Assembly (NCBI GenBank): GCA_023665245.1
Contig: JAMPEH010000002.1
Coordinates: 1-64,000 of the forward strand
Direction: 5' to 3'
Source of the DNA: Muribaculaceae bacterium
GTDB lineage: Bacteria > Pseudomonadota > Alphaproteobacteria > Rs-D84
DNA length: 64,000 nucleotides
In this document: in pieces, positions 52,519-61,389 of the stretch
Numbering within the stretch: position 1 is the stretch's first letter
Layout of the letters: every line of letters starts with the position of its first letter
The notes under the pieces: generated by a model
Told to the model about the DNA's origin: nothing
The model's input: only the letters and a program-made list of their open reading frames with translations
Databases searched by the model: none
Position numbers and translations under genes: made by a program

Positions 52519-54132
52519 ATTCTTGGTTGTGTTTACGTTGTAATAGTATTCCAGCAAGTCATGGTCATAATCGCGTATGTGACCGTCTGGCAATGTCAGC
52601 ATGCGTGTAATACCGATTTGTTCAACAAAGTCTGGATTATGACTGACGGCGATAATTGTACCTGGAAAATCGTGGAAATTATCACCAATTATTGCCTGGG
52701 TATCTGGGTCCAAGTGGTTTGTCGGTTCATCCAATATCAGCATATTTGCACGTTTCAACAACATTTTGCACAATGCAACGCGGGCCTGTTCGCCGGGTGA
52801 TAAGACAGATAATTTCTTGAATACATCAGTATCATAGAACAAGAAATTTGCCAAAATACTGCGCAATTGTAATTCGGTATATTCATCAGACGATACATTT
52901 TCCAATATCGTTTTATCTTTATCCAGTAATTCCAGTTCCTGGGCATAGTATGCGATGTCTGTTTTAGGATTAATTGAAATTGTGCCGCGTTCAGGGGTAT
53001 ATAATCCCATAATCAGTTTTAATAATGTGGATTTGCCGGTACCATTTTCACCAACGATTAAAAATCGTTCGCCACCTGTTATATAAAATGATAATTTGCG
53101 ATACAGCAATCGCGCACCCGGAAACCTAAACCACAGGTCGTCCACTTGTATCGGGTGGGTGGCACCGGTTGTGCGAGGGGACAAATCCATTTTGATTTTT
53201 TTATATGTTTGTTCACGCAGAGTGCGATTTGCCAATATTTTTTCCAATAATTTTTCACGGGTTTTACCAACGCGTTTAATACTGTGGTTTGTGGGACTGG
53301 CGGCATTTGCACGGGCAACAAATTCAGACAGATTTTTTATTTGGCGTTCCTCGGATGCGATTTTTACATTTCGTGCATGGCGCATGGCGGCGGATTTTCG
53401 TTTATAATCGTCATAGTTTCCATCAAATACACTGATTTTATGTGTGGTTTTATCAATATATAAAATGCGGTTTACAATTTGATTCAAAAATTCATTATCA
53501 TGACTGATTATCAATACGCATCCGCGATATTTTTTCAGATATGTGGCAACCCAGTCCTTGGTTTTTATATCCAGATGATTTGTTGGTTCGTCTAGTAATA
53601 ACATCGATGCCCTGGAATACAGCATGCGGGCAAATGCAACCTTGGACTTTTGGCCACCAGATAGATTCTGTAATTTCATATCCAGCATGTCTGAATCAAT
53701 ATCCATATTGGATATTATATCCAATAATTGGTCTTCGGCATTATATATGTCATAATATTCCAGGCGTTCCTGGGTTTCTGAAATTTGTGTTGCGATTTGG
53801 GCGTTATCCGGGCTATCTGCCAATTGTATATATAAATCGTTTAATTTGTTTTGCAGTGCATCAATAGGTCGCCCTGACAATAAAAAATCCCATACTGTTA
53901 TATTTGGGTCATCAAATACGATTTGTTGGGGCAGGTATGCAATATTTGCGTTATCTGTATTAATTTGTCCCATATCAGGGGAAATTTGTCCCATAATTAA
54001 TCGGAACAGGGTGGTCTTGCCCGCGCCATTTACACCAATAATTCCACATTTATCATTATTGCCTATATTAAATTCGGCGTTGTCATAAATAACGCTTGCG
54101 CCAAATGATAAAGATAATCCACGTGCATACAT
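52516..54132 (-). CDS. ABC-F family ATPase
   Basis: 538 residues with two ABC domains: first Walker A GVNGAGKTTLFRL and signature LSGGQKSKVAFAR, then second Walker A GENGTGKSTLLKL and signature LSPGEQARVALCK, both with DEPTNHLD. The linker between them (about 235-310) is the P-site tRNA interaction arm. There are no membrane helices. ABC-F proteins act on ribosomes to relieve stalls or resist antibiotics. Subfamily (EttA, Uup or YheS) is not clear. A promoter TTGCAC-17-TAGAAT ends nine bases before the ATG, so it is probably leaderless. Confidence 0.92.
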   Translation of the reverse strand: MYARGLSLSFGASVIYDNAEFNIGNNDKCGIIGVNGAGKTTLFRLIMGQISPDMGQINTDNANIAYLPQQIVFDDPNITVWDFLLSGRPIDALQNKLNDLYIQLADSPDNAQIATQISETQERLEYYDIYNAEDQLLDIISNMDIDSDMLDMKLQNLSGGQKSKVAFARMLYSRASMLLLDEPTNHLDIKTKDWVATYLKKYRGCVLIISHDNEFLNQIVNRILYIDKTTHKISVFDGNYDDYKRKSAAMRHARNVKIASEERQIKNLSEFVARANAASPTNHSIKRVGKTREKLLEKILANRTLREQTYKKIKMDLSPRTTGATHPIQVDDLWFRFPGARLLYRKLSFYITGGERFLIVGENGTGKSTLLKLIMGLYTPERGTISINPKTDIAYYAQELELLDKDKTILENVSSDEYTELQLRSILANFLFYDTDVFKKLSVLSPGEQARVALCKMLLKRANMLILDEPTNHLDPDTQAIIGDNFHDFPGTIIAVSHNPDFVEQIGITRMLTLPDGHIRDYDHDLLEYYYNVNTTKN

Positions 54133-54141
54133 TTTATATGT

Positions 54142-54170
54142 ATTCTACGAATTTACCGTTTTTTGTGCAA
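54142..54170 (-). promoter_or_regulatory. Promoter of the ABC-F gene, predicted leaderless
   Basis: On the minus strand TTGCAC (54165-54170), 17-base spacer, TAGAAT (54142-54147), nine bases before the ATG at 54132. Confidence 0.65.
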
Positions 54171-54183
54171 GTCTGATATGATT

Positions 54184-55131
54184 TTATCGCATAAATTGTG
54201 ATTCTATCATATATTGACGATATGCAGCGTTAAATAATTCTAATTTTATTTGATTCAGATTTTTTATTCTGCCCTTGTTATCATGATATGGTGTAGTGAT
54301 GCCAAAATCATTACATGCAAACAGTGTTGCAACACCATTTGAATCAAACTGAATTGGTCTTATGTTTTCAGTGCTGTTAATAATTTGGGTCAGACCTGTG
54401 TATCTGTTGCCGATATTATTATCTTTTGCACGACCGACATTATCGATACCGTCGTATGGTTGTGGGTATATGTATTTTTCGTGGCCACGTATTTTCCATA
54501 GTGGTACTGATTTAAAACATTCAGGAAGTGGTACTTTATAATCAACCAATATATTATCGCGGCCCGCCATATCAACCAACATATCAGCCAAGCGATGATA
54601 ATCATCATAGAAAATATGAATCAGGTTTTTATATGTCATATTTGGGTTTTCAACAAACCATTTTATGATATTTGCCGTGGTAATGTCTGAATTCGGGTGG
54701 AATTTATCCAATGACAGATGATATCCGATTATGCTTTTGGGATATTTTGTATAAATTGAATTTAAATCACTGAATATCTGACCGGCGTTTTTACCCATTG
54801 TCCATGCGCCGTTGGTTTTTAATTCTATCATATATCCGCGTTTGATAGCGGATGCCAGTATTGTTGGTATATAATGTGATGAAACTTTGTCATATGCCGT
54901 CATTGGTTCACCACCGGTGACTATTGCAATATTTACATTTTTCGGTGATTTGATAAACATATCCAATATATATTTTATATCTGCGATTGGAATAAATTTA
55001 GGTTCGGCATTTGGGCCTGATTTTTCACAACAATGTGCACAGCTGTAATTACACAGGTTGGTTAATTTGAAAAATGGTACCCAGCGGAACTTTTGTTCCA
55101 TGTATTTTATAAATTCATTATTTGTTAACAT
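54184..55131 (-). CDS. Radical SAM protein of a three-gene module
   Basis: 315 residues. The 4Fe-4S/SAM motif CNYSCAHCC (CxxxCxxC) is near residue 27, with the glycine-rich SAM region TGGEPMTAYD, so it is a radical SAM enzyme of the general MoaA/SPASM-like class. Further cysteines (residues 208, about 272) are too few for a full SPASM domain. It follows the HNH gene by five bases. Substrate unknown; peptide or nucleic acid modification are both possible. It is the last gene of the operon 57682-54184. Confidence 0.75.
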   Translation of the reverse strand: MLTNNEFIKYMEQKFRWVPFFKLTNLCNYSCAHCCEKSGPNAEPKFIPIADIKYILDMFIKSPKNVNIAIVTGGEPMTAYDKVSSHYIPTILASAIKRGYMIELKTNGAWTMGKNAGQIFSDLNSIYTKYPKSIIGYHLSLDKFHPNSDITTANIIKWFVENPNMTYKNLIHIFYDDYHRLADMLVDMAGRDNILVDYKVPLPECFKSVPLWKIRGHEKYIYPQPYDGIDNVGRAKDNNIGNRYTGLTQIINSTENIRPIQFDSNGVATLFACNDFGITTPYHDNKGRIKNLNQIKLELFNAAYRQYMIESQFMR

Positions 55132-55136
55132 TATTA

Positions 55137-56309
55137 TTACCTTTGTTCGCGCAGATAATTATTTAATCTGTCAAATTTTGCCGTGGTGTATTGGCGTATT
55201 GATTGTTTCAGATTTTTATTTGCCATTAATTGTGATAGTGTGTCTGGATATGATATAACTGTGCGATTGTTTGGTGCGTATGTAATTGCACGAAATGTGT
55301 TATCACACAGGCAATCGTATTTATCAAAATACATGTGCATATGTAATCCGGTAGATACGATTTCATCGGCCGGTATATTCAGCGGGTTTGTAAATGCCTG
55401 GCGTAGTTTTGATTTGAAAATTTCGTTCATTTGCTTTTTTTGTGATTTTGTACGAATTGCATTTTCAATGCGACGACGTATATCGGCCATACTGCCGTGC
55501 AGATTGATATTATATTCCGCAGCATAGATTGATAAATCTTTGGGACTGCAATGTTCCAGATTTGGGATTGTATGGTCTATTTTTTGTAATGATTGGATAT
55601 ACGTTTTATATATTGGATTTGCTGGGTTATATTGTTCTGATAGTAATACATAATATTGAAATGTATTAAATAAATCAATATAACACCATAAACGATTTTC
55701 TTGGTTGAATAGTATCATATTATGATACAGCGACATATCTGTGTTTAGTTCAATACCCATATCAACAGGATTTAATGGAACAAACGGAATTATTGGATTG
55801 GTGAAATAAATGTTTTTTATATCGCAGCCTGTGCGTTCAACATTTAATCCTTGATTTAAAATATTCAGATTGATGCCCATGTCCAGTGCATAATTAAATG
55901 CAATTTTTACAATTCCGTTTTGAAATGCAGCATTATCAATATTAAAATCGTATGATATGATTTTCATATCCAGTTTTGATACATCGCATCGCAATTTTTT
56001 TGCCAGTTCTGGACAGGATATTTTACCATTTTTAATTGTGACATGATATTGTTGGCCATCGTATTCAGCAATACCTGTAAATGGTGGAATGCTGGATTCA
56101 CGACTGCGTGAAAAATCTTTGATTCGACCGATTATTGGGTTAAATGTGCGTGTAAATGGTGCATCTATATATTTACTGATATAGTTATTACATTGTGGAC
56201 AACAAATATCAGTCGATTCATACAGACCGCCAATCGCATTTTGAATAACATGCTCGCGACTGCATGTGTCTATTTTATTTCCGCAATAAACGCAGTTTTC
56301 CAATGCCAT
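55137..56309 (-). CDS. HNH-type endonuclease-like protein of a three-gene module
   Basis: 390 residues. The N terminus has CVYCGNKIDTCSREHVIQNA followed by IGG and CCPQCNNYISKYIDA, the pattern of the HNH_5 group: two CxxC zinc knuckles and the EH catalytic pair. Residues 60-390 have no recognised domain, with a SAP-like segment possible near 265-290 (CSPKDLSIYAAEYNINLHGS). It lies five bases after the membrane-protein gene and five before the radical SAM gene, so the three are one operon. Nuclease activity is inferred from the motif only. Confidence 0.7.
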   Translation of the reverse strand: MALENCVYCGNKIDTCSREHVIQNAIGGLYESTDICCPQCNNYISKYIDAPFTRTFNPIIGRIKDFSRSRESSIPPFTGIAEYDGQQYHVTIKNGKISCPELAKKLRCDVSKLDMKIISYDFNIDNAAFQNGIVKIAFNYALDMGINLNILNQGLNVERTGCDIKNIYFTNPIIPFVPLNPVDMGIELNTDMSLYHNMILFNQENRLWCYIDLFNTFQYYVLLSEQYNPANPIYKTYIQSLQKIDHTIPNLEHCSPKDLSIYAAEYNINLHGSMADIRRRIENAIRTKSQKKQMNEIFKSKLRQAFTNPLNIPADEIVSTGLHMHMYFDKYDCLCDNTFRAITYAPNNRTVISYPDTLSQLMANKNLKQSIRQYTTAKFDRLNNYLREQR

Positions 56310-56314
56310 TGTAT

Positions 56315-57682
56315 TTATCTTTGGTTCTGTGATTGTTTTTGCATTGTGAATTTCATTTGTGCAATGTGGCCTGCAACAAATGCATCCAGTTCTGCGCGCT
56401 GGATGGCGGTTAAATTGTTATTGGTTAAGTATTTAATAATTTCATGTGTTGTTGGGCGAATATTAAATTTTGTAAAATTGTTTAACGCGTATGGTGCGGT
56501 TATGCCTGTTAATATAACATTGTATGCGTCGCGGCCAAATTGTTCATATAATTTGTTTGCAGTTGCAATAACATCCATGTCTTTATCAGTTGGATTGGTT
56601 TCTTTTAATTGTTGCAATCGTTTGATTGATTTTTGTAAAACATCGTTTGCAGCGGTATTGGTTGGTGTGGAAACGTTCTGTGGTTTTTGAACATTTACAC
56701 TTGATGATTGGGTTTCGTTAACGCGCTGTTGAATGTCTAATTTTTTTGTTGTATCTGTATTATATACAGTGTTTGATGTTGTTTGTTGAAAATATTCTTG
56801 TGCAACCTGGGGTTGATGATTTTCTGATTCAATAAAATCTGCGGCTTTTTTGCCACCAAAAATTGCAGCCCCAAAAATTCCGATAACTAATACCGGTTTT
56901 TTTACCGCATTAAGTACAGATTTTGTTGTATTACTGATTTTATTACTCAGTTTTTTGAAAAATCCACCTTTGGATTTATTTTCTTTTGGCTTTATTTGTG
57001 TCACTTTTACAGGTGTTTTTTGTACCGGTTGTTTTTGTGGAACATGGTGCAATGTTGTTTTGTTTGATATAATATTTGTATATCGTTTTATCTGGTGTGG
57101 TGTACCATACTTCTTTAATAATACAGGGAAATCTGTATCAATTGGCATTTTCCCCATCAGAACTAATTCAATTCTGTATGAAACAAAACTGGCAAATTTA
57201 CTTTTTATTTTTGTGGTATTAAATTCGTGTTCATTATTTATTGCGTCACCTAATGCACAGATGTCAGTGCATGACATCATTAGCATTTTCTTTTTATTGG
57301 CCAGTACAGAAAATTTGTTAACCCCGGGGGTATTTAAATTTGTTGGTCGTACAGCGTCTGCCGCTGCGATGCGTGCGCGTTGCGCAATTAACATGTTGTC
57401 GAATTTTTTTACGGCCATTGGTAATAATTTTTTTATCGGTTTGTATCCGGAACGACGCAGAATAAACAGCAGATTTCGAACCAGTTCATAATGTCGTGGC
57501 AAAACAATTGCAGTGCCATTTACAAAATCATATAAAAATGATGCGGTTTGTTCTTCTTGTATGCGCATGCATCCGCCAAAGTAATCGCGTACATCGTATT
57601 TATGCGGAATATGTTGCTGGGATTGGACCAGTGATGATAGTAAATATGAATTTGTATAATAAGGTGTCTTGTTATTTGCCAT
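56315..57682 (-). CDS. Membrane-anchored protein of unknown function, first gene of the module
   Basis: 455 residues. The N-terminal half (1-200) is soluble and basic; a Lys-rich linker (about 215-250) precedes one membrane helix (KPVLVIGIFGAAIFGG, about 266-281). A Gln/Asn/Thr-rich linker (about 290-350) follows, then a helical C-terminal domain. No family was recognised. It has a strong promoter (TTGACA at 57734-57739) and heads the operon with the HNH and radical SAM genes, next to the initiator tRNA gene. The long polar linkers suggest a scaffold or surface-linked protein. Confidence 0.6.
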   Translation of the reverse strand: MANNKTPYYTNSYLLSSLVQSQQHIPHKYDVRDYFGGCMRIQEEQTASFLYDFVNGTAIVLPRHYELVRNLLFILRRSGYKPIKKLLPMAVKKFDNMLIAQRARIAAADAVRPTNLNTPGVNKFSVLANKKKMLMMSCTDICALGDAINNEHEFNTTKIKSKFASFVSYRIELVLMGKMPIDTDFPVLLKKYGTPHQIKRYTNIISNKTTLHHVPQKQPVQKTPVKVTQIKPKENKSKGGFFKKLSNKISNTTKSVLNAVKKPVLVIGIFGAAIFGGKKAADFIESENHQPQVAQEYFQQTTSNTVYNTDTTKKLDIQQRVNETQSSSVNVQKPQNVSTPTNTAANDVLQKSIKRLQQLKETNPTDKDMDVIATANKLYEQFGRDAYNVILTGITAPYALNNFTKFNIRPTTHEIIKYLTNNNLTAIQRAELDAFVAGHIAQMKFTMQKQSQNQR

Positions 57683-57710
57683 TTTAAACCTGTTTTTTAT
57701 TTTGTGTATA

Positions 57711-57739
57711 GATATATACTAAAAATATATATTTGTCAA
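57711..57739 (-). promoter_or_regulatory. Promoter of the three-gene module
   Basis: On the minus strand TTGACA (57734-57739), 17-base spacer, TATATC (57711-57716), 28 bases before the ATG. Confidence 0.7.
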
Positions 57740-57762
57740 TATTTTGTATTTGATAAAATTAT

Positions 57763-57866
57763 GGGAATTGGATTTTGCTCGACACTTTGTGTCTGCGCAC
57801 AAATTTGTAGTTATTCGAACTTCGTTTTCACTCGTTCTCATATACAAATTTTGAACCAAGGCAACA
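57763..57866. other. Structured noncoding gap with a fragment like the tRNA 3' end
   Basis: GGGAATTGGATTT (57765-57777) repeats bases 57947-57959 of the adjacent tRNA gene. Further on, CAAATTTGTA and TACAAATTTTG form a ten-pair stem enclosing CGAAC/GTTC. No credible ORF. The first part could be a relic of integration at the tRNA; the hairpin could be a terminator or repeat. Confidence 0.4.
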
Positions 57867-57907
57867 TATGTTGCATGTTTCACCAAAAGACCACAAACAG
57901 TTAAAAA

Positions 57908-57931
57908 AATACCACCGATATGGTGGTATTT
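57908..57931 (-). terminator. Terminator of the initiator tRNA gene
   Basis: ATACCACC/GGTGGTAT with a four- or five-base loop and T run on the minus strand, nine bases past the tRNA 3' end. Confidence 0.8.
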
Positions 57932-57939
57932 TTTGAAAC

Positions 57940-58016
<77 letters not shown>

Positions 58017-58168
58017 TTCACGTAAGTACGGTGTGTATTATTATAGTATTTTTCTGTTATGTCAAGAATTTTGTATCATGTCACTGGGATGTATTTCCTA
58101 GGTCGTTCTTGAATTATATTTTTTTTGTTGCTATTATCTGCCTGGTTATAAAAAAGGTTATTCTGTTT

Positions 58169-58975
58169 ATGAGTCGTGAAAAAAAGAGTTTATTTCGTCG
58201 TCTGTGGAAAGGTTTTTGGGAACCTGTGTTGCATTTGTCTGTGATTCAGTGGTTTGTTGCGGGTGTTATGGCACTGTGTATTTGGTTTATTTATTTTACC
58301 AGTTGGGTCAAATTTACAAATATAGAAACGTTTAGAAAATACAAGAAAAAGCCGGCGATATTCGTATTCTGGCATGGGCGCAGCATGATGTTGTCGCCGG
58401 TTGTTTGTTTGCGTGGCATGAAATCATATGCGGTTGCATCACGACATCAAGACGGCCGTATGATGGCAAAATTACAGCGTTTATTTGGTTTAAAGACTAT
58501 ATATGGCAGTACGTCAGAGGGTGGTTTATCCGTTCTGCGTCAGGGTGTGCGTGTGTTGCGCTTGGGCGATTATTCGGTGTGTATATCCCCGGATGGCCCC
58601 GGTGGGCCGTCATTACGTGTTCAAGAAGGTGCGTTATATTTTGCAAAAATGTCGGGTGCGCCGATTATACCGGTATGTTTTTCTGCATCAAATGGGTGGC
58701 TGCAAAATCGATGGGATAGGTATTTGGTCGCATTACCTTTTTCAAAAATTAGGTGTAAGGTAGGAGAACCTGTATTTGTTGATTCAAAAGCGAGTGGTGA
58801 TGAATTTGAACGTATTCGCAAAAATCTGGAAGATTATATGGTGCGTCAGGTTCATGAAATGGATGCAGAATTTGGCCTGCCTGCGGTAGAACAGGATTTA
58901 AAAGCAGCAGAATTCAAACAAGCATTGCGTGATGCGCGTGCGGCCCGGCGTAATGCATGCAAAAAGTGCAAATAA
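58169..58975 (+). CDS. Lysophospholipid acyltransferase-like protein (DUF374 type)
   Basis: 268 residues from the ATG at 58169; a longer frame reaches upstream through the tRNA region and is not credible. A membrane helix (about 27-48, WFVAGVMALCIWFIYFTSWV) is followed by the acyltransferase-like HGRSMM in FWHGRSMMLSPV (in place of HxxxxD), ISPDGPGGPSL and PIIPVCFSASNGW. The family adds acyl groups to lipid A precursors or related lipids. lpxK follows ten bases later, so it belongs to an LPS operon. The usual name in this context is a KDO transferase-adjacent acyltransferase; substrate not determined. Confidence 0.8.
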   Translation: MSREKKSLFRRLWKGFWEPVLHLSVIQWFVAGVMALCIWFIYFTSWVKFTNIETFRKYKKKPAIFVFWHGRSMMLSPVVCLRGMKSYAVASRHQDGRMMAKLQRLFGLKTIYGSTSEGGLSVLRQGVRVLRLGDYSVCISPDGPGGPSLRVQEGALYFAKMSGAPIIPVCFSASNGWLQNRWDRYLVALPFSKIRCKVGEPVFVDSKASGDEFERIRKNLEDYMVRQVHEMDAEFGLPAVEQDLKAAEFKQALRDARAARRNACKKCK

Positions 58976-58984
58976 GGATAAAAT

Positions 58985-59887
58985 ATGAAAACACCGTGGT
59001 GGTTTTTACATAAAACACCGATTGCGATTTTATTATTGCCGGTGTCTGGTTTGTACTATTTAATTGGGCGCCTGGTGTATTTTTTTCGCAAATTTGGTGC
59101 ATATAAATCACGGCGCCAGATAATTTGTGTCGGTAATATTTTGGCGGGTGGGGTTGGTAAAACGCCAATTGTACGTGCGATTGCAATGCGTTTAAATGCA
59201 CCGGTTGTTATGCGTGGATATAAAAAGACCGCCCAAACAAATGGTGCCGGGGACGAGGCATTAATGCTGGCCCGGGATGGTATTCAGGTGCATACCGGAC
59301 ATCGTAAAAGTAATATTATTTTATTAAACAGACAATCTGATAACACGCCGATTGTTATGGATGATGGTTTGCAAAACCCGTCGATTAAGAAAGATGTATC
59401 TATATTGGTGTTTGATGAAGGGTTGGGTTATGGTAATGGATTTTTGTTGCCGTCTGGGCCACTGCGTACACCAAAGAAATCTGTGGCGCGGGCAGATGCA
59501 ATCATTGTAATTCGGTCAGGTACGCCACGCAAAAAGTTTAAATTGCCTGAAAATGTTCCGGTGTTTTATGCGCATAATAAAACAGTATCCCCATATAATA
59601 ATGGACAAAAATTGTTTGCATTTGCAGGTATTGGATATCCAAAAAAGTTCTTTGCGGCGTTGTCCGGTGTTGTGGGGCGTCGTGCGTTTGCAGACCATTA
59701 TCAATATACTGATGAAGATATTGAGGCACTGCGGCAAATGGCGGCACGGCGTGGTGCAAAACTGGTGACCACAGAAAAAGACTGGGTACGGTTGCCTGAA
59801 AATGTGCGAGAAGAGATAAAATTTGCAAAACTGGAAACGGTTATTGATGAACAATTCTTTACATGGCTGGCAGGGAAAATAAAATGA
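58985..59887 (+). CDS. lpxK: Tetraacyldisaccharide 4'-kinase
   Basis: 300 residues. An N-terminal membrane segment (ILLLPVSGLYYLIGRLVYFF), then the P-loop CVGNILAGGVGKTP and the family motifs GDEALMLA, VMDDGLQNPSI and LVTTEKDWVRLP. It phosphorylates the lipid A disaccharide at the 4' position at the inner membrane. AAGGATAAAAT precedes the ATG; lpxC starts on its last codons (ATGA). Confidence 0.95.
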   Translation: MKTPWWFLHKTPIAILLLPVSGLYYLIGRLVYFFRKFGAYKSRRQIICVGNILAGGVGKTPIVRAIAMRLNAPVVMRGYKKTAQTNGAGDEALMLARDGIQVHTGHRKSNIILLNRQSDNTPIVMDDGLQNPSIKKDVSILVFDEGLGYGNGFLLPSGPLRTPKKSVARADAIIVIRSGTPRKKFKLPENVPVFYAHNKTVSPYNNGQKLFAFAGIGYPKKFFAALSGVVGRRAFADHYQYTDEDIEALRQMAARRGAKLVTTEKDWVRLPENVREEIKFAKLETVIDEQFFTWLAGKIK

Positions 59888-60819
59888 CAACATTAAAAAA
59901 ACAAGTAAAACTGGCAGGGTGCGGAATTCATTCGGGGGCACCTGTTAATATTGTAATAAAGCCGTCTGATGTACCGGGTATATTTTTTCGACGTATTGAT
60001 TTACCTGGTTCTGATTTAATACCTGCGCGTTTTGATAATGTTGGTGATACCAAGATGCGCAATACCACGATTGGTGACCCAAATGGGGCACATGTTCAGA
60101 CGATTGAACATTTAATGGCAACGTTGTTTGTTGTTGGTATTGATAGTGCGATTATTGAAATCAATGGGCCAGAGACACCAATCTTGGATGGCAGTGCGTC
60201 TGTATTTTTTGATGCGTTGCATTTGGTGGTGGATAAAAAAACGCCGATGCGTCGTATTGTTGTACGACGCGAAGTTATTGCAACCGCGCGCGAGGTTATG
60301 CGTACGTTGCCAATTATGACGCGTATAAAATTATGGATTGTTAATACAATGGCGGGTCGCAAAAGTAATGGTTATGTTAAGTTATCGCCAACCGATGGGC
60401 GTCAATTAGATATAACGGCGACACTGATATATCCGGAAAAAATCATTGGCTCGCAGACATATCAATATAAATTTGATGGGTCGAAAAAATCTGTATCTGA
60501 TTTTGTGCGCAATATCGCACGTGCACGTACTTTTGGAAAGTATTCTGAATGGGAATATCTGAAAGCGCATGGTATGGGTCGTGGGGCGGATGAAACAAAT
60601 GTTATTGCGTTAAATGATGCGGGTGATGGTACGTTGAATAAGACTATTTGGCCCGATGAATTTGTTCGTCACAAGATTATTGATGTGTTGGGTGATATGT
60701 ATACCAGTGGCGGGTTTGTTATCGGAAATTTGGTATCGTACAAGGGCAGTCATGCAATGAACAATTTGGTATTGAAAAAGTTGTTCAGCAATCCGGCTAA
60801 TTATGATATAGTTGAATAA
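59884..60819 (+). CDS. lpxC: UDP-3-O-acyl-N-acetylglucosamine deacetylase
   Basis: 311 residues from the ATG at 59884, which overlaps the lpxK stop by four bases. LpxC hallmarks: KLAGCGIHSGAPVNI, zinc ligand region TIEHLMATLF, GPETPILDGSA, and RHKIIDVLGDMY with the later zinc Asp. It removes acetate from UDP-3-O-acyl-GlcNAc, the committed step of lipid A synthesis. Pairing of lpxK and lpxC is not the common order. Confidence 0.95.
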   Translation: MTTLKKQVKLAGCGIHSGAPVNIVIKPSDVPGIFFRRIDLPGSDLIPARFDNVGDTKMRNTTIGDPNGAHVQTIEHLMATLFVVGIDSAIIEINGPETPILDGSASVFFDALHLVVDKKTPMRRIVVRREVIATAREVMRTLPIMTRIKLWIVNTMAGRKSNGYVKLSPTDGRQLDITATLIYPEKIIGSQTYQYKFDGSKKSVSDFVRNIARARTFGKYSEWEYLKAHGMGRGADETNVIALNDAGDGTLNKTIWPDEFVRHKIIDVLGDMYTSGGFVIGNLVSYKGSHAMNNLVLKKLFSNPANYDIVE

Positions 60820-60834
60820 AACAAGGATGTTTAA

Positions 60835-61275
60835 ATGAAAAAATATTTTGGTTTGATTTTTGCATTTGCATTATGTGCATGCGGAAATATGATTAAAAAC
60901 GAAAATAATAGTCAGTTTTTGACTCAGTTAGATGCTGAACCGATTGGTTGTACTTTTTTGTATAAAATAGAATCAGAGGTATCTGTCTATGATGCTGATG
61001 ATGCGCGCAGATATCTGGAAAACCGTATTGCAGACCAGGCGCGTGGTGGTAATGCATATTGGATTGTGTCCCAACGTACACGTCCGAACGAATGGGTTAT
61101 ATTTGGCCCGGAACGTTCATTTGTGTTGACTGCAAATGTGTATGATTGTCCATATCCAAACAAAGTGCGCACTGCACGTGATGGTGGGTCGTCTATGACT
61201 GTGGCACCTGTTGTGGTCAGCAGCAGCGGATGCTATAACACAGGATATAGTGACCCGGCAGTTGTGTGTCGTTAA
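60835..61275 (+). CDS. Small lipoprotein
   Basis: 146 residues. Lipobox LCAC at residue 16, followed by GNMIKNENN. The mature part has two pairs of cysteines, a central YDADDARRYLENRIADQARGGNAYW-like alpha/beta segment (shorter pieces DARRYLENRIADQARGG) and a flexible end. It resembles the DUF4156 type of small outer-membrane lipoprotein in length and in the GGNAYWIVSQ motif, but I am not sure. ATG follows AAGG. It could be transcribed with lpxC. Confidence 0.6.
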   Translation: MKKYFGLIFAFALCACGNMIKNENNSQFLTQLDAEPIGCTFLYKIESEVSVYDADDARRYLENRIADQARGGNAYWIVSQRTRPNEWVIFGPERSFVLTANVYDCPYPNKVRTARDGGSSMTVAPVVVSSSGCYNTGYSDPAVVCR

Positions 61276-61289
61276 TTTGAATTTGTAAA

Positions 61290-61326
61290 AACAAATACGT
61301 CGCTGATTTTTCGGCGACGTTTGTTT
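61290..61326 (+). terminator. Terminator after the lipoprotein gene
   Basis: ACGTCGC/GCGACGT stem, extended by AAACAAA/TTTGTTT, 22 bases after the stop. Confidence 0.75.
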
Positions 61327-61335
61327 ATTCTGTGT

Positions 61336-61365
61336 TTGCCATGACATGTATTTTTGTGTTATAAT
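61336..61365 (+). promoter_or_regulatory. Promoter of the pilus operon
   Basis: TTGCCA (61336-61341), 18-base spacer, TATAAT (61360-61365), 25 bases before the TTG start. Confidence 0.65.
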
Positions 61366-61389
61366 TACACACAGTAGTAGAGAGAGAAA

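Noticed and set aside
57704..57904. 66-codon frame between the module and the tRNA
   Set aside because: No ribosome binding site, and it overlaps the module promoter and an inverted-repeat region.
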